Shown in pieces: positions 1 through 9,282 of a stretch of 64,000 bases of DNA (position 1 is its first letter; each line of letters opens with the position of its first letter). Source of the DNA: Thalassospira sp. MCCC 1A03138 (GTDB taxonomy: Bacteria > Pseudomonadota > Alphaproteobacteria > Rhodospirillales > Thalassospiraceae). A program made the position numbers and the translations under genes. The DNA lies in contig NZ_JFJY01000001.1 of NCBI RefSeq assembly GCF_002115785.1, forward strand, positions 310,001-374,000. Reading direction: 5' to 3'. Under the pieces are notes generated by a model. The model worked only from the letters and a program-made list of their open reading frames with translations, made no database searches and was not told the origin of the DNA.

Positions 1-1068
1 TTGGCCCGCCTTGTTCATGCCTGCAAACCGGCCCGCAATCCAGATGGCGGCTTCCACGTCATCTGCACCCACCGTCACGAACCGCAACGCGCATGGCCGA
101 TGCTGACCGGCGATTTCGCCCAATCAATCCTACCCGGCATCAAAATCCCGCTTGGTGAAAATCGGACGATCCCGATTAATTTCGGTCTAATCCGCGCCCT
201 TGACGCCGCCCGGCCTGATGTCCTGATCCTTGCCGGTTTCGGACTGGCACAATGGCAGGCACATCTTTATGCTCGCCGACACAATATCCCAACCATTTTA
301 CAGTTTGATGGTTGGGCCGGGTCGGACGCCACCTATCAAAACCGTCTTCGCGATTGCATCCGGAAAACGATGATCGCGCATGCCAAAATCTGCATTGCCG
401 CCGGGGAAAATGGCCAAGACTGGTTTGTCAAATCCGGCAAGGTCAGAAACAATATCCTGATCGCCCCGATCCCGCCTTCCTTCACGGCTCCCAATCATCT
501 TCACGGCTTCGATGACCGTCCCGTCGATCTTTTATGGTGCGGAAGGCCAACATTATCCAAGGGCTTCGAAACCTTCCTTGAAATTGCAGCCGAACTACAC
601 CGCCAAGGCCACGCAAAGCGTATACAAATCGTCGGGGCCTGCGACCAGAACGACCTTGCAAACCGGCTTGCGGGACTAGGTCTGAGCAAGGCCACCCACC
701 ATATACCCGAAATCCCGCCGGCGAAATTGCCCAGCATCTATCAGCAGGCCAAACTCTGTCTCCTGCCCAGCCGCAATGATGCCTATGGCGTCACCGTGAT
801 CGAGACCATTGCATGCGGCACCGTCGCTCTCGCAAGCAACCGGGTCGGCTGCGTTCCCGATATTCTCGGCACCGCCGAAATTCTGCCTTGCAACATCGTG
901 CCCGCATGGATGGCGGCCTGCGCGCGATTGCTAAGTGATCGCGCCGCATGGCAGAAAACCCAAGCCCGGCAGTATTCCCGCATCGCCAACAACACTCCCG
1001 CCCATCACGCCGAAACCATCTTACGGGCTTGCAAGATGGCAAACAGCGCGGAGGCGCCTGATGCATAA
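1..1068 (+). CDS. Glycosyltransferase family 4 (5' end probably cut by the window)
   Basis: GT-B fold glycosyltransferase expected to add a sugar to a lipid-linked glycan at the inner face of the cytoplasmic membrane. The C-terminal nucleotide-sugar domain is clear: a WCGRPTLSKGFETFLE segment near residue 180 and the acidic EX7E-like motif (DAYGVTVIE) near residue 260, followed by a small-residue turn typical of GT4. The reading frame is open from base 1 and its first codon is TTG; no ribosome site can be seen, and the usual N-terminal glycine-rich loop is missing, so the true start is probably upstream of the window. It overlaps the next gene by 8 bp and is the first visible gene of the polysaccharide operon. 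The acceptor and donor sugars cannot be told from sequence. Confidence 0.85.
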   Translation: MARLVHACKPARNPDGGFHVICTHRHEPQRAWPMLTGDFAQSILPGIKIPLGENRTIPINFGLIRALDAARPDVLILAGFGLAQWQAHLYARRHNIPTILQFDGWAGSDATYQNRLRDCIRKTMIAHAKICIAAGENGQDWFVKSGKVRNNILIAPIPPSFTAPNHLHGFDDRPVDLLWCGRPTLSKGFETFLEIAAELHRQGHAKRIQIVGACDQNDLANRLAGLGLSKATHHIPEIPPAKLPSIYQQAKLCLLPSRNDAYGVTVIETIACGTVALASNRVGCVPDILGTAEILPCNIVPAWMAACARLLSDRAAWQKTQARQYSRIANNTPAHHAETILRACKMANSAEAPDA

Positions 1069-2257
1069 CCGCGTTTTGGTCAGTGATGCCCCGGTCTGGA
1101 TGATTGGCCGCAATGACCAGCTCCGCATTCTCGCCGCCCATCTAGCACACCATAAGCGGCTGGTCCGCTGGGACAGTTTCTGGCGTCATGACGGCAGCGG
1201 TTTTCTCACCTCGCCGGCCCGGCGGGTGGAACCACATCTTTCCACTGTTCCCGGCCGACACCTCATGCCCGATATTATGGGAAAGCTCGCACAAAAACTT
1301 CACCTTCCCGCGCGAAACCTCTATTCCGATCTGCCTCTATCATGGCTGGCGCGTCTCCATATGCCCGATGCCCGTATCCTCCACGGTCAGGGAAATTACA
1401 GCTTTCCCGCCATGCGAGCCGCCCGTGCACATGGCATGACGATCATTTCGGATGTCACCGGCCAGCTTGCCCCGGTCCGCCATCGCCAGCTCGCCGACGA
1501 ATATCACCATCACGGTTTGCGTTATCGCGAGATATCAAACTTCCTTGCCCGCCGCCGCATTGCAGAAGCCCGATTTGCCGATGGCGTTTTTGCCCCCTCC
1601 GACGTGGTTGCCGCCGGACTCGAAGAATGCGGCATTGATCCGGCACGCATTCATCTGGTGCCCTTTGCGTCCGGCCTGTGTTCTCAATTGGTCAAGGCCG
1701 AACGACCAACACAAAATCCCGGCATCACCCGCCTTCTCTATGTCGGCAATATCTCGATTGCCAAGGGCATCCGAATTTTGATCGAAGCCTTCCGTGCGCT
1801 GCGCACCCGTCATGGGCCTTCCATCACGCTTGATCTGATCGGTGCGGCACAGCCCTGTGCGTTCGCCTATCTTTCCAAACTGCCGCAGGGTTGCGTCTGG
1901 CACGGTGCAATGCCACAGGCGAAGCTTGCCGAGCACTTGCTCTCCCACGGTATATTCGTCTTCCCCAGCCTGTCCGAAGGCAGCAGCCTTGCTGTACTTG
2001 AAGCCATGGCGGCTGGCTGTGCCGTGATCACGACCCCAGATGCCGGAAGCCCAATTACCCATCAAAAAAATGGGCTCCTGATCCCGCCCCGCGATAGCAA
2101 CGCTCTGATTGACGCCATCCAGGCTCTGCATGCCGCACCGGCACGTGTTCAGGCACTTGGCGTCTCCGCCCGCGACTTGATCGCAACCAATATCACCATG
2201 GATTACGGCACCCGATCCGAAGCCGCCTATGAAAGGGTTCTTGCCCACCATGCATAG
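1061..2257 (+). CDS. Glycosyltransferase family 4
   Basis: Second GT4-type glycosyltransferase, about 398 aa. The C-terminal half carries LLYVGNISIAKGIRILIEAF near residue 225 and the EX7E motif EGSSLAVLE near residue 310, followed by AMAAGCAVITT, which are hallmarks of the retaining GT4 nucleotide-sugar domain. The frame is open further upstream, but ATG 1061 is preferred: GGAGG lies 7-11 bases before it and the start overlaps the stop of the upstream gene, as elsewhere in this operon. The N-terminal half contains a HGQGNYSF segment as expected for the acceptor domain. Donor and acceptor are unknown; the role in surface glycan assembly is inferred from the neighbours. Confidence 0.87.
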   Translation: MHNRVLVSDAPVWMIGRNDQLRILAAHLAHHKRLVRWDSFWRHDGSGFLTSPARRVEPHLSTVPGRHLMPDIMGKLAQKLHLPARNLYSDLPLSWLARLHMPDARILHGQGNYSFPAMRAARAHGMTIISDVTGQLAPVRHRQLADEYHHHGLRYREISNFLARRRIAEARFADGVFAPSDVVAAGLEECGIDPARIHLVPFASGLCSQLVKAERPTQNPGITRLLYVGNISIAKGIRILIEAFRALRTRHGPSITLDLIGAAQPCAFAYLSKLPQGCVWHGAMPQAKLAEHLLSHGIFVFPSLSEGSSLAVLEAMAAGCAVITTPDAGSPITHQKNGLLIPPRDSNALIDAIQALHAAPARVQALGVSARDLIATNITMDYGTRSEAAYERVLAHHA

Positions 2258-3389
2258 GTTCCGCACGTATATTTATCCGCTCTGGATGCTCTCAGCCAAT
2301 CTGATCACACGCCTTGGCGGTATGATCATTCTGCTTTTGATCGGCCATCATTTCGCCCCCGATCAGTTAGGGGCCTATTTCGCGGCCGTTGCCACCATCG
2401 GCCTTGCCGTAACCATCGCGCAGGCCGGATGCGGCCTGCTTCTGATCCGGCTCTATCAGGCACACCAGCGCCGCGCCGCCTTCGCCCTTTGCGCGCTTCG
2501 CCTCACACTCGCTATCGCGGCAACCGCGTTTGTCGTCATCATGACAGACATCCCCCCATCGCCGATCCTTCTGATGCCCACGGCCGCGGCTCTTGCCCCG
2601 GACTGGATCATCACGGCACACGGTCAGCTTTCCAAAATCGCCCTGATCGCCGTTCTGGGACAAATCGCCGGAATCACCGTCGCTTTCGTTGCCATCGTCA
2701 CCCAAAGCAATCTGGCCCTCTTTGCCATCGCACCAGCAATCTCACTGGCAAGCCTGACCGCTGGTGCCCTCCTTGCCCTTCGCGGTCATGCCACTCACCC
2801 AACTGCCATAACCAAAATCACCCACAGCCAGATGATCAATCTGATCGGCTTCACCCTGCTGGCTGGCGCACTCCCCAATCTTGATTTCGTGCTGCTCGGC
2901 CAAAATCTGCCCGACGCAGCGCACGCCAATCTGATGCTGGCCCAACGCATCTTCCTGATAACGGCGGCGATCATCGCCAGCATTTCAGCGGCATTATTTG
3001 CCAAAAAGCAGGCCGGGCTGCTACGCGATATCTGGCTGATCGCACCACCGCTTGCCATGACTGCAATACTTCTGATGCTGCCCGAAACGCTTGCCCTGCT
3101 ATTTTACGGCACTGTCAATGCCGACCTCGTCGCCTTGTTGCGCACAGGGGCCTTCTGGCCTTTGCTTCTCGCGATGGTCTCGCGTCAAATCATTATATCG
3201 CAGGAAACCGAAAACCAGTTCTTCGCCGGCTGGATTTGCCTTGCTCTTCTGGTTGTCTCAGGTGTGCTTCTTCCGGCTTCCCCTCATGAAAGCGATGCTG
3301 TGATCATTATGCAGCTTCGCCTGAGCCTCTGCCTGATCTTGATCGCGATATGTCACCGCAATCCCATTTTGCGAAACAAACCGACATGA
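2250..3389 (+). CDS. Wzx-like polysaccharide flippase (MOP superfamily)
   Basis: Integral membrane protein of about 379 aa made almost entirely of hydrophobic segments, roughly 10-12 membrane spans, beginning with LSANLITRLGGMIILLLIG. Size, spacing of helices and its place among glycosyltransferases fit a Wzx/MATE-like oligosaccharide flippase that turns lipid-linked repeat units across the inner membrane. It is at the short end for the family (usually 400-500 aa). ATG 2250 overlaps the upstream stop by 8 bp and has GAAAGGG about 12 bases upstream; an in-frame ATG at 2229 is the alternative. No Wzy polymerase is recognisable in the window. Confidence 0.7.
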   Translation: MHRFRTYIYPLWMLSANLITRLGGMIILLLIGHHFAPDQLGAYFAAVATIGLAVTIAQAGCGLLLIRLYQAHQRRAAFALCALRLTLAIAATAFVVIMTDIPPSPILLMPTAAALAPDWIITAHGQLSKIALIAVLGQIAGITVAFVAIVTQSNLALFAIAPAISLASLTAGALLALRGHATHPTAITKITHSQMINLIGFTLLAGALPNLDFVLLGQNLPDAAHANLMLAQRIFLITAAIIASISAALFAKKQAGLLRDIWLIAPPLAMTAILLMLPETLALLFYGTVNADLVALLRTGAFWPLLLAMVSRQIIISQETENQFFAGWICLALLVVSGVLLPASPHESDAVIIMQLRLSLCLILIAICHRNPILRNKPT

Positions 3390-4129
3390 AGAAATTGCAG
3401 GCCGAAATCATCAATAACCGCCTCATCACCGGCCAGTATGGCGATATCCGTTTCGGGCCATGGAGTTTTGAATGTTCTGATAGGCACTCTTTCGTCACAC
3501 TCAGCGATCAATGCCGTAACACATGTCAGGTTGGCGATCACTGGCAACTGGCCGAAGGCAACTGGGCTCTTGATTACCACACAAGCCAGATTGATCCCGC
3601 AACGCTTCGCATCCGGGCAACACTCTCCGCCCGCTGCGATGGTCAGTTGCAGGATGCCGTCATCCGGCTGATCTTTGACAAACCCACCATTCAAACCGGC
3701 GAAATTGCTGGTCGCAAACATCACCACACCAACAGTGACAAATACCGCCTGTATCCCGTCCGCACCGTCCGACTGATGGGAACCGATGGCACAATCATTT
3801 CCGTCACGCTTGATCGTTATGACGGAGCCGGTCGCTTTGCACCTTACATTTATCTGCGTGATCGCGGCGATCACTGGATCATTCACGCCCGCCTGCTGCC
3901 AATCGATCCGGTTGATCACGTCTGGTTGCGCTGGGCCAACCGATTTTTCACCCTGTCCGCCCCGGATTGGCTGGCGCATCTGGTCTGGAATTTTCCGGGT
4001 GGCAAAGCTGCTTTCTGGCGCTTGCGCGAACGACTTGGCCGACGCTGCCCTGAAATACAGGCAGTCCCGCTTAACAGGCTGAAATCAAGTCAGTCCCTGA
4101 TGCTGGAGGTCACATGTCGCTTCGTTTAG
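3386..4129 (+). CDS. Orphan beta-rich protein of the glycan operon
   Basis: Not recognised. About 247 aa, without signal peptide or membrane span. The sequence alternates short polar and hydrophobic stretches that look like a beta sandwich (for example DAVIRLIFDKP, GTIISVTLDRY and APYIYLRD), has a GRKHHHTNSDKYRLYP segment near residue 110 and a short aromatic C-terminal region (WLAHLVWNFPGGKAAFW). ATG 3386 overlaps the flippase stop in an ATGA arrangement and its end overlaps the next gene by 16 bp, so it is translationally coupled on both sides. That strict coupling with the 4114 gene suggests the two products work together, perhaps on the glycan or its linkage; this is inference only. Confidence 0.75.
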   Translation: MKKLQAEIINNRLITGQYGDIRFGPWSFECSDRHSFVTLSDQCRNTCQVGDHWQLAEGNWALDYHTSQIDPATLRIRATLSARCDGQLQDAVIRLIFDKPTIQTGEIAGRKHHHTNSDKYRLYPVRTVRLMGTDGTIISVTLDRYDGAGRFAPYIYLRDRGDHWIIHARLLPIDPVDHVWLRWANRFFTLSAPDWLAHLVWNFPGGKAAFWRLRERLGRRCPEIQAVPLNRLKSSQSLMLEVTCRFV

Positions 4130-5595
4130 TACAATCTGATTTGCACGAACGCTGCCTTCGCCTTGCGCGTTTGATTGCCGATCAACTGGCCAATCAGCAG
4201 TCCGAAAATGGCGATTTCCCCCAGCACAGCTTTTACGCCAAGGCCTATGCCATCGCCCTTTGGCAAAACCTTGGTGACGATCACTACACTGCGAAAATTA
4301 GGGCGGCCGTCAATGCACTAAAAGCCGAAATCCAGGACCACCGTTATCATCGCGAATTCATCGAATACGCACTGGAAAACTGCCCGGACATGAACGCCGA
4401 AACCCGTAATGCCATCTTGCGAAACGCCCCATACCAATCGCCCAATGTCGCAAACTGGCACATCCTTGCAATGCGCATCCGCCAATCCGGTTCATGGCGG
4501 GATAAACTGCGTGCAAAACTGGACTGGCTTTATACTCGTACCCGCTTCTGGCGCGCACCAGTCTTCATGGATCGCCCCGGCTGTTTTTCCGCGCAATATC
4601 ATGTCTTCTGCGCCGCCTTGCTGACCGATAGCCCTACGCCAGCCCAACGCAAAATCGCGGCGAAGGCCACTGATCTGATTGCCCGACTTTGTTGCGCAAC
4701 AACAGGCATCCCCAACCTTGTCGGGCGCGGTGCCGGACAGAGCTTTGGCGCAACGACCGCCCTTTATGCCCTGCTCAAACACGGCTATCGCGCTGAGGCC
4801 GAAGCCATCCTGTTTCGCCTTGAACAGACCTTGCTGCAAACCGAAACATTGCCACTCAACCTGCTTGCCCCCAATCCTTTGCCAGATAATCCCGGCCCGG
4901 ATAATCCACAAACACCGGGCTGGTACAGCTATAACCGGCATTACGATTATCTGGCTTTCACCGGCTTCTGGCTGCTGCGCGCAGCAATCTATAGCTCGCC
5001 CGAACCTGCACCAACAATTCGCGCCAATGCCGATTTCCTGCTGATCCACGACACCGACCATTATCAGGCCCGTATGTGCCTACGAGGAAAGTCGCCCTAT
5101 GATATCACCACCGCGCCGGTGTTGATCACAAACGGTCATGTGTTCCTACCTCCCTCCGGCGGCGAAGAAGACTTTTCAAGCCTTTATGGCCCGGCATCAC
5201 TGCCACTTCCGGCCTTTGCCGGTCAACAGGCGTGGAGCACCTTCACATCCGGCACGATAAGCGATAGCACCGCAAAGATCACATTCAGACTGTCAGATCA
5301 CCGGGGCCAGCGCGACATCACATTCAACGAGAACGAAATTGTCATCCATGATCAGGTCGATACAGATAGCCGATCCAATCTGCATCTGTTCCGCCTGCTG
5401 GTCCCCTCCGGTTTGACCTTCAAAAAACCCGGCGAAAACCGGATTGATTTCCCCGATTTGAACCTACACCTGATCGCGGAGCATCCGCTCCATATCACAG
5501 ATGATGGCCTGTTTGCCGTGACCGGCCCGGTCAGAACGATCTTTGTCCCGAACCATAGCACCGCAACACTTCGCATCGTCTGGAGACCCTCATGA
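4114..5595 (+). CDS. Toroid plus beta-sandwich protein, heparinase II/III-like architecture
   Basis: About 493 aa, soluble, no signal peptide. The first ~300 residues are helical with repeated aromatic/GxF pieces (SENGDFPQHSFYAKAYAIAL near residue 30; TPGWYSYNRHYDYLAFTGFW near 270), as in alpha/alpha-toroid proteins. The last ~180 residues are beta-rich (ITFRLSDHRGQRDITFNEN, then EIVIHDQVD), which resembles the C-terminal sandwich of heparinase II/III-type proteins. I do not see a convincing lyase catalytic set, so function stays open: glycan lyase, epimerase or a binding protein. ATG 4114 has TGGAGGT 5 bases upstream. It overlaps the genes on both sides (16 bp and 4 bp). Confidence 0.78.
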   Translation: MSLRLVQSDLHERCLRLARLIADQLANQQSENGDFPQHSFYAKAYAIALWQNLGDDHYTAKIRAAVNALKAEIQDHRYHREFIEYALENCPDMNAETRNAILRNAPYQSPNVANWHILAMRIRQSGSWRDKLRAKLDWLYTRTRFWRAPVFMDRPGCFSAQYHVFCAALLTDSPTPAQRKIAAKATDLIARLCCATTGIPNLVGRGAGQSFGATTALYALLKHGYRAEAEAILFRLEQTLLQTETLPLNLLAPNPLPDNPGPDNPQTPGWYSYNRHYDYLAFTGFWLLRAAIYSSPEPAPTIRANADFLLIHDTDHYQARMCLRGKSPYDITTAPVLITNGHVFLPPSGGEEDFSSLYGPASLPLPAFAGQQAWSTFTSGTISDSTAKITFRLSDHRGQRDITFNENEIVIHDQVDTDSRSNLHLFRLLVPSGLTFKKPGENRIDFPDLNLHLIAEHPLHITDDGLFAVTGPVRTIFVPNHSTATLRIVWRPS

Positions 5596-6329
5596 CCAAG
5601 GATGATGCGATCACCGTGATCACCACTGTTCGGGATGGCGATGCCTTTCTGGACGGTTATTTTGCCAATCTTTACAAAATTCTCCGCCCCCAGGATAGGG
5701 CCATCCTTGTCGATGATGGTTCGGTAAACCCGGTCATGCTTCCCGACCAACCAACAAGGATCAAACTGATCTGCAGCAGCCCGATTGGCAGGGGAGCCGC
5801 CCTTAATCTTGCCATTTCCAATGCGACAACCCGCCTGATTGCCATTCAGGATATCGATGATGTGTCTCACCCGGATCGCCTGTCGATACAGACGGCCTTT
5901 CTCATGGATCATCCAAACGCCCTTGCCTTCGCCACAGGACAGGAAACAGCCACGCCAAACGCCCGCAACCCGTGGCACCAAATCCCGGCCACACGGCTTT
6001 ATCGCAGCAACCCGCTGCATCACTCGTCATTGGCGTTTCATCGCGATATCTGGGAAATGGCCAATGGCTATGACCCGGCCCTGCCGTGCTGCATCGATCT
6101 TGATTTTTATCTGCGCGCCGCAAGTCTGCCCATGACCTCCATCTGGCAGTTTCGCCGACAACTGATTACGCGAAACACTAATCCCGCAACACGCCATTTT
6201 GCATCCATCCCCGACCCGGTCTATCAGGAAACTTTGCGCATTGTTCTGGCCCGACATCGCCTGGCTATCGCGCCACCACATTGGATACGCATTTTCGATC
6301 TGAAACGTTTGTCGGGGATTGGCCGATGA
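5592..6329 (+). CDS. Glycosyltransferase family 2
   Basis: GT-A fold inverting-type glycosyltransferase, about 245 aa. The N terminus shows ITVITTVRDGDAFLDGYF and ILVDDGS (residues about 8-45), the nucleotide-binding start of GT2 enzymes, and AIQDIDDVSHPDRL near residue 90 supplies the metal-binding DxD-like acidic cluster. A second acidic region (PALPCCIDLDFYLRA) is where the catalytic base region normally lies. The start is the ATG of an ATGA overlap with the upstream stop, and the end overlaps the next gene in the same way. It probably adds one sugar of the repeat unit using a UDP- or dTDP-sugar; the sugar itself cannot be read. Confidence 0.85.
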   Translation: MTKDDAITVITTVRDGDAFLDGYFANLYKILRPQDRAILVDDGSVNPVMLPDQPTRIKLICSSPIGRGAALNLAISNATTRLIAIQDIDDVSHPDRLSIQTAFLMDHPNALAFATGQETATPNARNPWHQIPATRLYRSNPLHHSSLAFHRDIWEMANGYDPALPCCIDLDFYLRAASLPMTSIWQFRRQLITRNTNPATRHFASIPDPVYQETLRIVLARHRLAIAPPHWIRIFDLKRLSGIGR

Positions 6330-7417
6330 CGAAACCACCGCGGATCATTGCCTTGGTGCAGCTGCCCCCGCCGATGCACGGGGCGGCAACCATGAATGAA
6401 CGGGCTTTGGTCGCGCTTCGCAAAATCTGTGATGTGACAGTGCTTGAAATGCGCTTTGCCAAAAATCCCCGCGATATTGCCAGGATGAGATTGGGTAAAC
6501 TGGTTATGGCTCTGGGACTTTGGCTAAAACTATTGCTCGCACTCCGGCGAAAACCCGATGCACTTTATATCTGCTTTGCCCCAACTGGGGGCGCGTTTTA
6601 TCGCGATTGTCTTTATGTGCTGACAGCCAGAATCCTTGGTATCGCAACCATACTGCATCTGCATGGCCGTGGATTGCAAACCGGGCGCAGCCACCGGTTA
6701 ACCGCATTTTTGCAACGCCATGCCTTTGTCGGGCAAACCGCCATTATTCTGGGCAAGGCGTTGCGCAATGAAATTGATGGTCTTCAATGCCGATCAAAAA
6801 TCATCGCCAATTGCCTGCCCGATACGGCCTTCATGATCAATCACGACCCGATCAGCACCACAACGCCGCGTCTGCTTTATCTATCAAACCTTTTTCGCAG
6901 CAAAGGTATCGATGATGTGCTGGCGGCCTGTGCAATTCTCAAACAGCGTAATATCGATTTCGCGCTTGATATCGCCGGCGCCGAAGGCGACCTCTCAACC
7001 TGCGAACTTGCACAATTGATCCACAATTTGAACCTTTCGGATCACTGCCATTATCACGGTCCGGTCGATGCGGATATCCGCACCAAACTTTTATCCAACG
7101 CCAACCTTTTTCTGTTTCCGTCACGCTACCCGAACGAAGCACAACCTCTTGTCGTGCTTGAAGCCATGGCTGCAGAAGTTCCCGTCGTCAGCTCCGCAAT
7201 CGGAACTTTGGTTGATATCGTTCGCGATGGCGAAACAGGCTGCATCTGCCAGCCCGGCAATCCGGAAATGCTGGCAAATATTGTTTCAGATTCCCTGACC
7301 CAACCAACCGAGACCCACGAAATGGCGCGGGCTGCAAAGGCCTTTTGCAACCAGCACTTCCGGGCAGATCGGTTTGAGAAGGAACTTCAACAACTGATCA
7401 AGGAAATCATTTCTTGA
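6326..7417 (+). CDS. Glycosyltransferase family 4
   Basis: Third GT4 enzyme of the operon, about 363 aa. The N terminus (IIALVQLPPPMHGAATMNER) has the glycine-containing loop expected to bind the acceptor side, and the C-terminal domain has LLYLSNLFRSKGIDDVLAAC near residue 180 and the EX7E motif EAQPLVVLE near residue 275 followed by AMAAEVPVVSS. ATG 6326 is chosen because it makes the ATGA overlap used throughout this operon; the frame is open back to 6281. It is the last gene of the overlapping run; a 58-bp gap follows. Confidence 0.86.
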   Translation: MTKPPRIIALVQLPPPMHGAATMNERALVALRKICDVTVLEMRFAKNPRDIARMRLGKLVMALGLWLKLLLALRRKPDALYICFAPTGGAFYRDCLYVLTARILGIATILHLHGRGLQTGRSHRLTAFLQRHAFVGQTAIILGKALRNEIDGLQCRSKIIANCLPDTAFMINHDPISTTTPRLLYLSNLFRSKGIDDVLAACAILKQRNIDFALDIAGAEGDLSTCELAQLIHNLNLSDHCHYHGPVDADIRTKLLSNANLFLFPSRYPNEAQPLVVLEAMAAEVPVVSSAIGTLVDIVRDGETGCICQPGNPEMLANIVSDSLTQPTETHEMARAAKAFCNQHFRADRFEKELQQLIKEIIS

Positions 7418-7475
7418 TCTCTTTAACCACGCCTGCCCAAATATCCGGCAAGCCTTAATCGTGAAAGATACCGTC

Positions 7476-7841
7476 ATGACCCGCGATGAATTCAACGCAT
7501 TTTGCAAATCGCTGCCCGTGACAACGCATGTCGTGCAATGGGGCGGTGCCGATGTCTGGAAAGTCGGCGGCAAGGTCTTTGCGATTGGCGGCTGGACCAA
7601 GGGCCATACGCTTGGCATTACCTTCAAGGTATCCGACATCGCCTACGAGGTTTTGAAGGAACAACCCGGTTTGCGCCCTGCCCCGTATCTTGCCTCGCGC
7701 GGGATGAAATGGATCCAGCATTATGACGCCCCGGGACTTGATGATGCGAACCTGCGCGACCATTTGGCAGAATCCCACAAAATCGTCTCGCGCGGCCTGA
7801 CCAGAAAGATGCAGCGCGAGCTTAATCTGTATCAGGAATAA
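7476..7841 (+). CDS. MmcQ/YjbR family protein
   Basis: Small protein of about 121 aa. The pattern MTRDEFNAFCKSLPVTT, then VVQWGGADVWKVGGKVFAI and the later HYDAPGLDDANLRDHLAES-type C-terminal region match the MmcQ/YjbR (CyaY-like fold) family, whose members are small double-wing proteins proposed to bind DNA; their physiological role is unsettled. ATG 7476 is preferred over an in-frame GTG at 7461 because it matches the usual family length. It probably does not belong functionally to the sugar operon, although it lies only 58 bp downstream. It converges on the minus-strand sugar dehydrogenase with a 12-bp gap. Confidence 0.82.
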   Translation: MTRDEFNAFCKSLPVTTHVVQWGGADVWKVGGKVFAIGGWTKGHTLGITFKVSDIAYEVLKEQPGLRPAPYLASRGMKWIQHYDAPGLDDANLRDHLAESHKIVSRGLTRKMQRELNLYQE

Positions 7842-7853
7842 ACGGCGCAGCTT

Positions 7854-9143
7854 TTACAAGCGCCAAAGGTCGATGCCTGCGGGCACGTCGTCACGCGGCA
7901 GAATGGCCCGCACATCGGCAACGAAGCCGGTGCCATCCTTCAAAAGCCCCTGTACCAGCGGCCAACCCTTGGCAACATATTCTCGGTGTGACACCGCCAG
8001 CACGACGGCATCCGCCGGTTTCAGGTCGGCATCACCACACAATTTCAGACCATCGAATTCATCCAGAACTTCCTCGGCATCGGCATGATGATCATGGACC
8101 TGAACATTTATCCCGGCATCTTCGAGCGAGCGGATGATATCGATCACGCGCGTATTTCGAATGTCGGGCACGTTTTCCTTAAAGGTCAGGCCAAGCACCG
8201 TCACAGTCGGGTTCTTGGTCGCTCCTTCGCGCAACAACGCCCGAATGACCTTATTGGCGACAACCTCGCCCATGCCGTCATTCACCCGACGACCAGCCAG
8301 AACCACCTGCGGGTAATAACCAAGTTCCTCGGATTTATGGGTCAGGTAATAGGGATCAACCCCGATGCAATGCCCGCCGACAAGGCCGGGCGTAAAGCGC
8401 AGGAAGTTCCATTTGGTGCCCGCCGCATCCAGAACATCACGGGTATCGATCCCCGCCCGATCAAAGATCAGCGACAGTTCGTTCATTAGCGCTATGTTCA
8501 GATCACGCTGGGTGTTTTCAATGACCTTGGCGGCCTCGGCGGCCTTGATGGTCGGTGCCTTGTGAATACCGGCCTTGACGACAGATCCATAAACCGCTGC
8601 AACGATTTCAAGCGTTTCAGGCGTCTGCCCCGACACAACCTTGGTTATGGTGGTAAAGCGATGTTCGCGGTCGCCAGGATTGATGCGTTCAGGCGAATAA
8701 CCCACCGTGAAATCGATCCCCGCCTTCAACCCCGAAAGCTGCTCCAGGATCGGCACGCATTCTTCCTCGGTCGCGCCGGGATAAACCGTGCTTTCATAAA
8801 CAACGATGTCGCCCTTCTTAAGGATTGCACCAACGGTTTTCGATGCAGATCGCAACGGTGACAGGTCCGGGCGGTTTGATTTATCAATTGGGGTCGGCAC
8901 AGTCACGATATGGAAATCGGCCTGACGCAAATCTTCGGGATTATCACTCAGCAACAAATCGGCGGCTGCCAGTTCATGATCATCAACCTCGCCAGTTGAG
9001 TCATGCCCTGCCTTAAGCTGTACAATGCGCGAATTGTTGATATCAAACGCCACGACACGTCCGATTTCGATCCCGAAGGCCACCGCCACCGGCAAACCGA
9101 CATATCCCAGACCGATAACCGAAATCTTGCGCCCGTGACTCAT
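7854..9143 (-). CDS. tviB: Nucleotide-sugar 6-dehydrogenase, TviB/WbpA type
   Basis: UDP-glucose/GDP-mannose dehydrogenase superfamily enzyme, 429 aa, likely oxidising UDP-GlcNAc (or a related UDP-sugar) to the uronic acid with two NAD+. The N-terminal Rossmann site is SVIGLGYVGLPVAVAFG (residues about 9-25). The catalytic cysteine is Cys259 in GGHCIGVDPYYL, preceded by the KWNFLRFTPG segment usual in TviB-like members. The C-terminal domain begins near residue 315 (VTVLGLTFKENVPDIRNTR). AAGGG lies 8 bases before the ATG. It points toward the glycan operon and would supply an acidic sugar to it. Substrate is by family resemblance; UDP-ManNAc or UDP-Glc dehydrogenase are alternatives. Confidence 0.88.
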   Translation of the reverse strand: MSHGRKISVIGLGYVGLPVAVAFGIEIGRVVAFDINNSRIVQLKAGHDSTGEVDDHELAAADLLLSDNPEDLRQADFHIVTVPTPIDKSNRPDLSPLRSASKTVGAILKKGDIVVYESTVYPGATEEECVPILEQLSGLKAGIDFTVGYSPERINPGDREHRFTTITKVVSGQTPETLEIVAAVYGSVVKAGIHKAPTIKAAEAAKVIENTQRDLNIALMNELSLIFDRAGIDTRDVLDAAGTKWNFLRFTPGLVGGHCIGVDPYYLTHKSEELGYYPQVVLAGRRVNDGMGEVVANKVIRALLREGATKNPTVTVLGLTFKENVPDIRNTRVIDIIRSLEDAGINVQVHDHHADAEEVLDEFDGLKLCGDADLKPADAVVLAVSHREYVAKGWPLVQGLLKDGTGFVADVRAILPRDDVPAGIDLWRL

Positions 9144-9282
9144 TGCTCAACCCTTGGATTTTAATTCTGTCTGACTTCTAGCCAGCACATGCTCAACCGT
9201 CAATAAAAGAGGAACGGTATCCGCTTTAGGCAATCGCAAAATATGTGTTAACTTGCGAGTTCTCGAAATCAGACTGTTATCC

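Noticed and set aside
1535..2266. A 243-codon minus-strand frame inside the glycosyltransferase region
   Set aside because: Antisense to two overlapping glycosyltransferase and flippase genes, with no motif.
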